A stretch of DNA of 5,859 nucleotides from Planctomycetaceae bacterium (GTDB taxonomy: Bacteria > Planctomycetota > Planctomycetia > Pirellulales > Pirellulaceae), in NCBI GenBank assembly GCA_024642765.1, contig JAHEAM010000260.1, forward strand, positions 1 through 5,859, read 5' to 3'. Numbering within the stretch: the first letter of the stretch is position 1; each line of letters opens with the position of its first letter. Made by a program: the position numbers and the translations under genes. The notes below the pieces were generated by a model. It was not told the DNA's origin, did no database searches, and saw nothing but the letters and a program-made list of their open reading frames with translations. Below, in pieces: positions 1 through 5,859 of this stretch.

Positions 1-125
1 CAGATACTTTCTCTGAATGCAACAGACAAAAATACGCCCAACTCAAATCGAGTGTCGGAACCACCGAAAACTGGGTACGATTCCGTTTCAAAGAATTGAT
101 TGGCGAATTCGATTTTTGTGGCAAC
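1..125. other. Unassigned left edge, possible gene ends
   Basis: No gene can be assigned here. On the plus strand one frame is open from the edge to a TGA at 97-99, and another is open from position 3 to a TGA at 141-143. The second would overlap the 3' end of the beta-helix gene by 18 bases and includes a plausible-looking stretch, WVRFRFKELIGEF. Either could be the C-terminus of a convergent gene entering from the left. On the minus strand the frame directly after the beta-helix TAG stop stays open for about 41 codons to the edge, with no ATG. The stretch is too short to choose between these, and I see no clear terminator hairpin with a T-run. Confidence 0.3.
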
Positions 126-1793
126 CTACAGTCCCGGAATTGAGACTTCCACACAAGCGGAAAACTCGGAAGTAGAACCACTTTTCGAATTGGTTGCCGT
201 AGCAGTTACAACCCAACCTTCTGCAATCAAGGCATTGGCCGGTAACGTCACCTTGAAAGTCGCGTTTCCACTGGAATTGGTAGTTACGGTGTACGATCCT
301 AGGTAGGTGCTTGCCTCACCATATCCAGATATATCGCATTCGGGCGACCCGAAAAATTCGATCACAAAAGCGGAAAAGGGGTTGCTGTTGAGGCTGCCCA
401 CAACGCGAGTTCTTCGACCATCATAGTTTTTTGGCTGGAGTTCGGCCGAAGCCACAACTGGGTAATTTTGTAATCCATTGGCACCTGAGTCAGTATCGAG
501 CAAGTCGTTTGGAGAAACGCCTGTTATAAACCCTGCATCTATCAAATCGATTCCCAGACCACCGTTGTCATGCAGTGAGTTGCCACTAATGGTGACCCCC
601 GAATAACTGTTGCCAATTGAGACCCCAGCACCCAGGTTTCCCGCGATCTCGTTACTAGATCGGGATCGCAAACTTATGCCGCCAATTGTGACGTCCTGTA
701 CCGGCCCGAGGTAATAATTCAGCATGGAAATTCCAGTAACACCACCAAGTGTTGGCTCGTTGTTTGTGTCCAACCCGATTTTGTTGCCGGTAATTGAAAC
801 TCCACTTCCCGTTCCGTCAATCTGAATTGCGGTACCAACAAAATATGACGGACCCAGGAGTGGGACAGCTAAAGCCCGAATTCCTGCAATTCGATTGTTG
901 CGAATAACAGTGAAATAGTTCTCGCTATTCAGCCACACTCCGATTGTCGTGTAAGGGTTGCCTTGAGCCAAACCGTTTGGAGTTGTCCCGATCCAGTTGT
1001 TCTCAACAATTGTCCCAATCGCCTCAAAGATTTGGACCGCAAATCCGCCAGGGATTCCTTGGCTATTCCGAATACCTTTGCCCATGATAAAATTTCGGTC
1101 GGCCAATTTCGGTCCGCCAATTTGGTTATCCATCGCGGGATTTCCGGCAGCCATTGCGCCCAAAACTCGTACACGGTCAAGTGTGTTGCCAGTGACAATA
1201 TTGTGGCTTGATTGATCGATCTGGACATATCCGCCGCCAGTGTTTCCGAAAATTCTGGCGCCATTTCCACCATACAAGTTGATCCCCATTACACTGTTAT
1301 TGGTAACGATAGCGTTTGAACCCTCTATATATAATGACGTCTGGTCCAACCCGCTGATTCTGCAGTTGTCGGCAGGAAAATAAAGACTACCACCCCACAA
1401 TATTACGACTTCATGACCGTAAGGATTTGTGTCCCCTGTAAACGCAGTCTGGGTCGTGCCATCGATCACAACGGGACTGTTGGCATTTGACGCGCCCGAT
1501 AGTCCATGAATGACAGCGCGACCCGGATAAAACGAAGAAAGGTAGGTCCATTCGCTAGTGGGAATCGCGAAACCGATCGTCTGCAGTCCTGGTGTGTTAT
1601 TCGACGCGATCATTGCCTCCGAAAAAGAAATGTGTCCATCTGGTCCTGGAAGATCTTCAACGGTCGCCGTTCCTGGATCAACATCGATCAAATCCCCATC
1701 AGTAATATCGACAGTGATAACCTGAGCGATCAATGGAGTAGCTGCCAAAAATAGGGATAGACAAAAACAGCCAAAAACTATTCTCCAAATCAT
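126..1793 (-). CDS. Secreted right-handed parallel beta-helix repeat protein
   Basis: This 555-residue protein is predicted to be exported. Residues 1-23 form a signal peptide (MIWR, then a hydrophobic core ending TPLIA) with likely cleavage before Q24. Residues 55-78 (ISFSEAMIASNNTPG...) match the SLREAI-type entry seen before many bacterial beta-helices, and VVIDGTTQ follows at 108-115. The middle is rich in beta-helix coil motifs such as SHNIVTGN, VIRNNRIAGI, VSITGNKIGLD and VTISGNSLHDNGGLGIDL. From about 441 the signature LQNYPVV opens a C-terminal beta-sandwich of roughly 110 residues (IEFFGSPEC, TYLGS, ATFKVTLPA, ATATN, STSEFSACV), a combination common in Planctomycetes and Bacteroidetes surface proteins. 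I chose the ATG at 1793 because GAGGAG lies four bases upstream; an in-frame codon at 1829 would only add 12 residues in front of the signal peptide. It could bind or cleave polysaccharide, but no catalytic residues can be named. Family confidence is high; specific function is unknown. Confidence 0.88.
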   Translation of the reverse strand: MIWRIVFGCFCLSLFLAATPLIAQVITVDITDGDLIDVDPGTATVEDLPGPDGHISFSEAMIASNNTPGLQTIGFAIPTSEWTYLSSFYPGRAVIHGLSGASNANSPVVIDGTTQTAFTGDTNPYGHEVVILWGGSLYFPADNCRISGLDQTSLYIEGSNAIVTNNSVMGINLYGGNGARIFGNTGGGYVQIDQSSHNIVTGNTLDRVRVLGAMAAGNPAMDNQIGGPKLADRNFIMGKGIRNSQGIPGGFAVQIFEAIGTIVENNWIGTTPNGLAQGNPYTTIGVWLNSENYFTVIRNNRIAGIRALAVPLLGPSYFVGTAIQIDGTGSGVSITGNKIGLDTNNEPTLGGVTGISMLNYYLGPVQDVTIGGISLRSRSSNEIAGNLGAGVSIGNSYSGVTISGNSLHDNGGLGIDLIDAGFITGVSPNDLLDTDSGANGLQNYPVVASAELQPKNYDGRRTRVVGSLNSNPFSAFVIEFFGSPECDISGYGEASTYLGSYTVTTNSSGNATFKVTLPANALIAEGWVVTATATNSKSGSTSEFSACVEVSIPGL

Positions 1794-1797
1794 TTTA

Positions 1798-1803
1798 CTC
1801 CTC
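1798..1803 (-). promoter_or_regulatory. Strong ribosome-binding site of the beta-helix gene
   Basis: The minus strand reads GAGGAG TAAA ATG, a near-ideal Shine-Dalgarno sequence four bases before the ATG at 1793-1791. It decides the start of the beta-helix gene and rules against the longer reading from 1829. Confidence 0.8.
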
Positions 1804-2014
1804 GCGTAATCCAAACGTAAAAGCCACATCGCAAATCTGAAATGGAAGGAGCACTTTTCATACCATTATTCATTTCCCAAACTACCGAAAAAGAAGGCCT
1901 CTATTATTATGAACTGGATTCGATCCACGTAACCGCCAAATTAGTTTTTTTTCCGTAACGAAAACAGCGGTGGTCAAAAAAAAAGCGTGCATCTTGGCAC
2001 ATATCCGATTGCAT

Positions 2015-2034
2015 TTGACGGCTTTTACGGTCAA
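2015..2034. promoter_or_regulatory. Inverted repeat TTGAC-N10-GTCAA, possible operator
   Basis: The half-sites TTGAC (2015-2019) and GTCAA (2030-2034) are perfect inverted copies with centres 15 bases apart. A third GGTCAA sits at 1972-1977. The position between two divergent genes suits a transcription factor site. The half-sites are short and could arise by chance; no regulator gene lies in the window. Confidence 0.22.
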
Positions 2035-2220
2035 CCCAACTTTCAGACTAAGTCCTTCTATTTTACAAAACGGATTTTTTTGCTTCGATATTTCTGCTTG
2101 CTCGGACATTTTTTAACATTGGGAAGTGTTGATTGCGGCTTTCGACAACTGGACGAAGCTTATTGTGTTGATTCAAATATCGTTACATGATCTTTGGTCA
2201 CACTAATCCAGAAGCAAAAC

Positions 2221-3633
2221 ATGAAATCGCCCTCGTATGAAATAAAAAAAACAGCGTCGATACAAAAGGGGAATTTTGAAAACGAAAAAAAAGTTCCTTT
2301 AAACCGGATCGCCATTATTGCCATACTGCTGGTTGCATTGTTTGCGGTGCCGTCGCAAGCCGATGACCATTCCGACCGACCGAATATCGTGATTTTGTTT
2401 GCTGACGATGCTGGCTATGCCGACTTTGGTTTCCAGCCGAATGTGCGACCGGAAATGAAAAACCTCACTCCAAATATTGATTCAATTGCTACCGCAGGAA
2501 TTCGGTTTTCGAATGCTTATGTTTCGGGTGCCGTTTGCTCGCCGTCGCGTGCCGGCCTGATGACGGGTCGCTACCAACAACGCTTTGGTCACGAACAAAA
2601 CATTCCGCCGGGATACATGAAAGGCGGCTTGAGTCTGAATGAATCGTTTTTCATCAACCATCTCAAACCCCAGGGCTATGTTTCTGGGCTAATCGGCAAA
2701 TGGCATTTGGGTTATCCCGAGAATTACCAACCCAACGACCGCGGCTTTGACAAGTTTTACGGTTTACTCCAAGGTTCACGCAGCTATTTTCCGCTCGAAC
2801 AATCGACTCCCCATCGCGTCTTCTTGGACAATAAAACACCGACGCCCGAGGGTGGCTACACGACAGACCGGATTGGCGATGGGGCATGCGACTTTATTGA
2901 TTCAAATAAGGACAAACCATTTTTCCTATTCGTTTCGTTCACAGCACCGCATGGTCCACTGGAACCGAAACCAGAAGTCGCAGCAAAGCTCAAATCGATC
3001 GAAGAAAATCGGCGGCGAAAGTATGCGGGGCTGGTCGTATCGTTGGACGAAAACGTCGGTAAGATTTTGAAGGGCCTCGAAGACGCCGGTATCGCCGATA
3101 ATACCATCGTTGTATTCACGAATGACAACGGAGGTCAAACACTAACCGGCGCGATAAACACACCGTTGCGAGGTCACAAGGGACAAGTCTGGGAGGGCGG
3201 TATTCGCGTGCCTATGGCCATTCGCTGGCCAGGCAAGGCACCAGCGGGATCGGTGGTAGATTCGCCAGTGATCACATTGGATTTCGCAACGACCTTTGTC
3301 GCGTTGTCTGGCGGACAAGTCGAGCCAAGTTGGAAACTAGATGGCGCAGACCTGTCGAAGATTCTGAAAGGCGAGGCCAAAGAAATTCCCGAACGTGATC
3401 TGTTCTGGCGAACGAACGGAAGTGATGGTCCGATCGCGATGCGACGTGGCAATTGGAAACTGGTACATGAGCGCGGCAACCCATCCGCCTCCCGGCAGCT
3501 GTTCGATTTGGCAAAAGATATCAGCGAAGAAAATGACATCGCCGCCGAAAACGAAGACACGCTAAAATCAATGCAAGAATCACTAAACGCTTGGGAACAC
3601 CAACTCATCGAACCACTCTGGGGCGGCCAGTAA
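2221..3633 (+). CDS. Secreted type I sulfatase (arylsulfatase A-like, family S1)
   Basis: This enzyme hydrolyses sulfate esters using a formylglycine made from an active-site cysteine; export suggests a polysaccharide or other extracytoplasmic substrate. In the 470-residue reading from ATG 2221, a hydrophobic segment (IAIIAILLVALFAVPSQA) at about 30-47 is the signal peptide core. The mature domain begins DRPNIVILFADDAGYADFG, with metal ligands D62 and D63. The formylglycine motif CSPSRAGLMTGR starts at C106, with R110. GKWHLG supplies K160 and H162, TAPHGP supplies H244, TNDNGG supplies D302 and N303, and RGHKGQ supplies K320. All residues expected of family S1 are present and the length is normal. 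The C-terminal subdomain carries MRRGNWKLV and LFDLAKDISEENDIA, typical of the family. A modifying enzyme for the cysteine must be encoded elsewhere. The start is uncertain: a TTG at 2194 adds nine residues, and a better-placed TTG at 2276 is out of phase. The substrate cannot be read from sequence. Confidence 0.93.
   Translation: MKSPSYEIKKTASIQKGNFENEKKVPLNRIAIIAILLVALFAVPSQADDHSDRPNIVILFADDAGYADFGFQPNVRPEMKNLTPNIDSIATAGIRFSNAYVSGAVCSPSRAGLMTGRYQQRFGHEQNIPPGYMKGGLSLNESFFINHLKPQGYVSGLIGKWHLGYPENYQPNDRGFDKFYGLLQGSRSYFPLEQSTPHRVFLDNKTPTPEGGYTTDRIGDGACDFIDSNKDKPFFLFVSFTAPHGPLEPKPEVAAKLKSIEENRRRKYAGLVVSLDENVGKILKGLEDAGIADNTIVVFTNDNGGQTLTGAINTPLRGHKGQVWEGGIRVPMAIRWPGKAPAGSVVDSPVITLDFATTFVALSGGQVEPSWKLDGADLSKILKGEAKEIPERDLFWRTNGSDGPIAMRRGNWKLVHERGNPSASRQLFDLAKDISEENDIAAENEDTLKSMQESLNAWEHQLIEPLWGGQ
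2266..2271 (+). promoter_or_regulatory. Shine-Dalgarno-like AAGGGG before an out-of-phase TTG
   Basis: AAGGGG is followed by AATT and then TTG at 2276-2278, which is good spacing for a start. That TTG reads MKTKKKF and stops after a few codons. One extra A in the A8 run at 2285-2292 would instead give MKTKKKVPLNRIAIIAILL, an ideal signal peptide fused to the sulfatase. Whether this is a true start, a slippage site, a one-base deletion or chance cannot be settled here. Confidence 0.3.
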
Positions 3634-3693
3634 TACAATCTCGGCTCCAACTCAATCGAAGCATGAGGTCATCCATGATAATACCTTCCGAGC

Positions 3694-3710
3694 CACAGAG
3701 TACACAGAGT
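3694..3710 (+). repeat. Short tandem repeat CACAGAGT-A-CACAGAGT
   Basis: The octamer CACAGAGT occurs at 3694-3701 and again at 3703-3710. From memory, similar CACAGAG-rich intergenic motifs recur in many Planctomycetes and other environmental genomes, so this may be one copy of a dispersed small repeat. Only this copy is visible here. Confidence 0.45.
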
Positions 3711-3735
3711 TTGAACTTGAAACCACTCTGTACTC
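3698..3735. terminator. Possible bidirectional hairpin between convergent genes
   Basis: ACAGAGT (3704-3710) pairs with ACTCTGT (3725-3731), and after a two-base bulge GAGT (3698-3701) pairs with ACTC (3732-3735), around a 14-base loop. It sits between the 3' ends of the sulfatase and sulfotransferase genes, where a shared terminator would be expected. No T-run follows on either strand, so intrinsic termination is doubtful. Confidence 0.3.
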
Positions 3736-3795
3736 CTCCAGCATCTTATCGCGGGTACTAGCTAATACACTGAACATTTAGTGGGCGATGCCACC

Positions 3796-4737
3796 TCAGG
3801 AGTTTGCGTTTTCAGATCGTGGATCGTCAACATTTTTTCCCTGCGCTGCTAAGTGCACAGTTTCTTGTGTTCCGCTCGAAAGTGGTTCCGCACTTTCACT
3901 AGGCTGACCGGCATGTTCTGTCTGTTCTTCATCCATGGGCGTCGGCGGGTGAAAATTATGGAATCGTCGACCGCAACGTTCTTGAAATTCCTTAAGAACT
4001 TCTTCACGTTCTGCTCGAGAGCGAAACGCTTTATCAAGCAAAATATCCAATTGCTGATGCGCCAAATCAAAAAGTGAATAGTCTTCCTTCAAATAGTCGT
4101 ACACGAAACTTCTATCATGCTCAGGAACATCCGAATCCTTGTTTGATACATTGGCGCGAACGTAAGACAGGTCGTCGAACACATCGGGGAAAGTCTTTTC
4201 AAGCAAAATACACGACTCGTCAAATCGTTCAATTGGAAACAAGAACGCCCGCCCGGTCGCGATTGCCTGTTCAATAATCGACAGATCGGTGAACGAACGC
4301 CCACCATTCAAAAAGTAAATTTGGCTGTTGGTTTGCGGGTGAGCGTAACGTTCAAGCAACTCGGCGTTCGCGAAATCGCGAAAGGACATGCGTTGGGCAA
4401 TGCACGAAACCTCCTCAAAATGGCGATGAAAGAAATATCTTGAAATGAAACGTTCAACGGGATCGCGCACATAACACAGAGCAAACACTTTTGCGTGTTC
4501 ATGGTTATACGGCAAGTCTAAAGAAAGCTTGTGATCCGAGAAACAAGTGACTGCTGGATGACAGCGGATGATCTCGCTTACATCGTCATGTGTGTACTGT
4601 TTGGTTTCCAAGAGCGAGCTGGAATTGTAGTATCCTTTTTGAAATACGCGGTTCATCAACTGCCGCAAAGTCGACCCACCGGCCTTTGGGACATGAACAT
4701 GCAACCAAATGCTACGTTGTGGAGAATCGTCTGACAT
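3796..4737 (-). CDS. Sulfotransferase family 2-like protein (PAPS-dependent)
   Basis: This 313-residue protein probably transfers a sulfuryl group from PAPS to a hydroxyl of a carbohydrate or similar acceptor. The N-terminal LHVHVPKAGGSTLRQL (12-27) is the 5'-phosphosulfate-binding loop, with K18 and the GGST turn. CYVRDPVERFISRYFF (88-103) is the 3'-phosphate-binding motif, with R91 and S99. The later FLFPIERFDES and LSYVRANVSN fit the Sulfotransfer_2 type (relatives of heparan 2-O and chondroitin enzymes) rather than the cytosolic aryl type. There is no signal peptide or membrane segment, so cytoplasmic action is expected. From about residue 264 to the end is a hydrophilic, probably disordered tail rich in P, E, S and Q. 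The start ATG has only a weak GGA upstream (4743-4745), but the binding loop lies at the usual distance from it. It shares its strand with the serine acetyltransferase gene upstream, 176 bases away. The acceptor is unknown. Confidence 0.85.
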   Translation of the reverse strand: MSDDSPQRSIWLHVHVPKAGGSTLRQLMNRVFQKGYYNSSSLLETKQYTHDDVSEIIRCHPAVTCFSDHKLSLDLPYNHEHAKVFALCYVRDPVERFISRYFFHRHFEEVSCIAQRMSFRDFANAELLERYAHPQTNSQIYFLNGGRSFTDLSIIEQAIATGRAFLFPIERFDESCILLEKTFPDVFDDLSYVRANVSNKDSDVPEHDRSFVYDYLKEDYSLFDLAHQQLDILLDKAFRSRAEREEVLKEFQERCGRRFHNFHPPTPMDEEQTEHAGQPSESAEPLSSGTQETVHLAAQGKNVDDPRSENANS

Positions 4738-4913
4738 TGTGATCCGATCTATGCTTGTTGTACAAATGAACAGGATTAAATTTTTGTGTATCGTTTCGTC
4801 TTATTATCAGGATCTGCGAGGAACGTACGCTAGTCGCCCTCGTCAGCCGTTTTCCCGTACGTTTCGTTGTATTTGGAAGTCTATGTACCGCGATTCTTAA
4901 ACTCGCCTCACCT
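4738..4913. other. Gap between serine acetyltransferase and sulfotransferase genes
   Basis: The two minus-strand genes are separated by 176 bases, long for an operon. The minus strand holds GATAAT (4808-4803), a fair -10 box with no matching -35, so a separate sulfotransferase promoter is possible but unproven. A long inverted repeat lies upstream of that box. An open frame crossing the gap (4712-5008, minus) is rich in K and R, overlaps both genes out of frame, and is not believed to be real. Confidence 0.5.
4821..4864. repeat. Inverted repeat AACGTACG...CGTACGTT
   Basis: AACGTACG (4822-4829) and CGTACGTT (4856-4863) are perfect inverted copies, and one flanking wobble pair plus a G-C pair extend the stem to about ten. 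The 26-base loop is GC-rich. In the mRNA it would fall just after the serine acetyltransferase gene or in the leader of the sulfotransferase gene. There is no T-run, so it may be an mRNA-stabilising structure, a factor-dependent terminator element or an operator; each arm also contains the palindrome CGTACG. Confidence 0.4.
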
Positions 4914-5859
4914 TTAGAGCTGAGTAGTTTGCGCAACATCAGACTTGGGTGTTTTGCTGCGAATTTTGAGTTTCGGTGCTTCAAGCACAACCGTCGTGTT
5001 TTGTTCAATGCTATTTGTTAACCAAACGCTTCCTCCAACCACCGAATGATGCCCGATGACTGTTGCACCACCGAGAATCGTTGCTCCGGCGTAAATGACT
5101 ACATAATCTTCAATCGTTGGATGCCGTTTCGCTTCACGGATAACGCGTCCTGATTCGTCTTTGGAAAAACTCAATGCTCCTAGTGTTACGCCTTGATAAA
5201 TTTTGACATGGTTACCAACATGACAAGTCTCCCCAATCACAACGCCCGTGCCATGGTCAATAAAAAAATGATTACCGATGGTCGCGCCTGGGTGGATGTC
5301 AATTCCCGTTTCGCTATGAGCCCATTCCGCGAGCACCCGCGCCAGCAGCCGAAGATCGACTTGATAAAGTTCGTGTGCCAAACGATGCACCATCACGGCC
5401 AAAAATCCTGGATAACAAACAACGACTTCCTGCGGACCGATACACGCCGGGTCTCCATCGCACGCTGCGTCGACGTCTTGGTACAACAACTGAATGACCG
5501 TCGGTAAACGATTCAAAACTCTGTCGATGTTCAAGTTCACAATCTTCTTCAAATCAGGATTGGATCGATCGATCGCTTCGTCTTCGGCTTCGTTTTGCTG
5601 TTGGAGTGCCCAGCACGCTAAATCCAAAAGTTCTTTTCGAAACTGCTCGACGATATTTTCGACCGAACGGCGGCACTCTTTAGGTGCGACCACATTGGCA
5701 ATAATGATTTCCGGAAAGGTCACTGCACGAAACAGGCTGTATAGTTTTTGAATGCGTTCCGTAGTGGGTGTCACGCCACAATGCGTCATCCGCACGCGAC
5801 AATTGTCACCCAGTAAAAAATCAACCAACGCGACTGCTGGTTCCGCATCCAAAGATTCT
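4914..5859 (-). CDS. cysE: Serine O-acetyltransferase (5' end outside window)
   Basis: The enzyme acetylates L-serine with acetyl-CoA to give O-acetylserine, the first step of cysteine synthesis, in the cytoplasm. Numbering from a TTG at 5852, the helical N-terminal part (about 1-175) includes RIQKLYSLFRAVTFPEI and LPTVIQLLYQDVDAACDGDPA, and the family segment YPGFLAVMVHRLAHEL at 147-162. The left-handed beta-helix follows: SETGIDIHPGATIG with catalytic D185 and H187, then FIDHGTGVVIGET with catalytic H200, GVTLGALSF, a substrate loop with H244, and hexapeptide turns to about 280 (ATILGGATVIGHHSVVGGSV). The C-terminus TTVVLEAPKLKIRS resembles the longer EpsC-type subclass rather than the enterobacterial form. 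The frame stays open to the window edge and the only in-frame start near the edge is TTG, so the true start probably lies beyond it. No cysteine synthase gene is adjacent in the visible part. Confidence 0.9.
   Translation of the reverse strand, partial: ESLDAEPAVALVDFLLGDNCRVRMTHCGVTPTTERIQKLYSLFRAVTFPEIIIANVVAPKECRRSVENIVEQFRKELLDLACWALQQQNEAEDEAIDRSNPDLKKIVNLNIDRVLNRLPTVIQLLYQDVDAACDGDPACIGPQEVVVCYPGFLAVMVHRLAHELYQVDLRLLARVLAEWAHSETGIDIHPGATIGNHFFIDHGTGVVIGETCHVGNHVKIYQGVTLGALSFSKDESGRVIREAKRHPTIEDYVVIYAGATILGGATVIGHHSVVGGSVWLTNSIEQNTTVVLEAPKLKIRSKTPKSDVAQTTQL

Larger units (their letters stand above)
1794..2220. other. Divergent intergenic region between beta-helix gene and sulfatase
   Basis: This long region must hold the promoters of both divergent genes. 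It is AT-rich, with a T8 run at 1945-1952 and an A9 run at 1976-1984. An inverted repeat TTGAC-N10-GTCAA lies at 2015-2034, and a further GGTCAA at 1972-1977. On the minus strand CATAAT near 1910 resembles a -10 box and on the plus strand TAACAT near 2113 does too, but neither has a good -35 partner, so no promoter is called. Small open frames here (for example 1987-2190 plus, 1882-2109 minus) have no ribosome-binding site or recognisable content, and I do not count them as genes. Confidence 0.6.

Noticed and set aside
1914..1945. tRNA T-arm-like GGATTCGATCC followed by ...CCGCCA
   Set aside because: The stem has only three pairs as a T-arm and no matching acceptor strand, D-arm or anticodon arm is found upstream, so this is not a tRNA or a clear remnant.
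1994..2014. Sigma-54-like elements TTGGCAC and TTGCA
   Set aside because: The GG and GC dinucleotides are 15 bases apart instead of the required 12, so the spacing is wrong for a sigma-54 promoter.
1882..2109. Minus-strand open frame of 75 codons upstream of the beta-helix gene
   Set aside because: No convincing ribosome-binding site, no recognisable family, and it lies across AT-rich homopolymers typical of non-coding DNA.
1987..2190. Plus-strand open frame of 67 codons before the sulfatase
   Set aside because: It starts at GTG without a Shine-Dalgarno site and its Phe-rich content reflects T-rich DNA.
2194..2220. TTG at 2194 as the sulfatase start
   Set aside because: No Shine-Dalgarno site precedes it, it only lengthens an already overlong n-region, and ATG 2221 is in frame; it remains possible but less likely.
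3174..3650. Minus-strand open frame of 158 codons opposite the sulfatase
   Set aside because: It is antisense to the conserved C-terminal half of the sulfatase and has Ser/Arg-rich content with no family signature.
4712..5008. Minus-strand open frame of 98 codons spanning the gap
   Set aside because: It overlaps the ends of two well-supported genes out of frame and has an Arg/Lys-rich composition typical of a shadow frame.

Overview
The window looks like a stretch of a Planctomycetes chromosome, probably a marine Pirellulaceae-type relative. This is an inference from the gene mix: a secreted type I sulfatase, a secreted parallel beta-helix protein with the C-terminal beta-sandwich common in such genomes, a PAPS-type sulfotransferase, and a serine acetyltransferase of the long subclass. 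No rRNA, tRNA, CRISPR array, transposase or integrase is visible.

Layout from left to right. Positions 1-125 hold no assignable gene, but several frames are open to the edge. A secreted right-handed beta-helix protein (126-1793, minus) has a strong Shine-Dalgarno site that fixes its start. A 427-base region (1794-2220) separates it from a divergently transcribed sulfatase (2221-3633, plus). The sulfatase has every active-site residue expected of family S1. The sulfatase converges on a sulfotransferase gene (3796-4737, minus), and the 162 bases between them carry a small repeat and hairpin. A 176-base gap with an inverted repeat follows, then a serine O-acetyltransferase (4914 to the right edge, minus) whose N-terminus lies outside the window.

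Functionally, three of the four genes handle sulfur. The sulfatase removes sulfate esters, probably from polysaccharide outside the cytoplasm. The sulfotransferase puts sulfate onto an acceptor using PAPS. The serine acetyltransferase makes O-acetylserine, the carbon acceptor for sulfide in cysteine synthesis. The genes do not form one operon (minus, plus, minus, minus), and sulfatase genes are abundant in these genomes, so the grouping may be chance. The beta-helix protein and the sulfatase share a divergent upstream region and are both exported, so they could be co-regulated.

I found no convincing undescribed system. The most interesting detail is at the sulfatase start: a good ribosome-binding site and TTG codon are one base out of phase with an ideal signal peptide, separated from it by a run of eight A.
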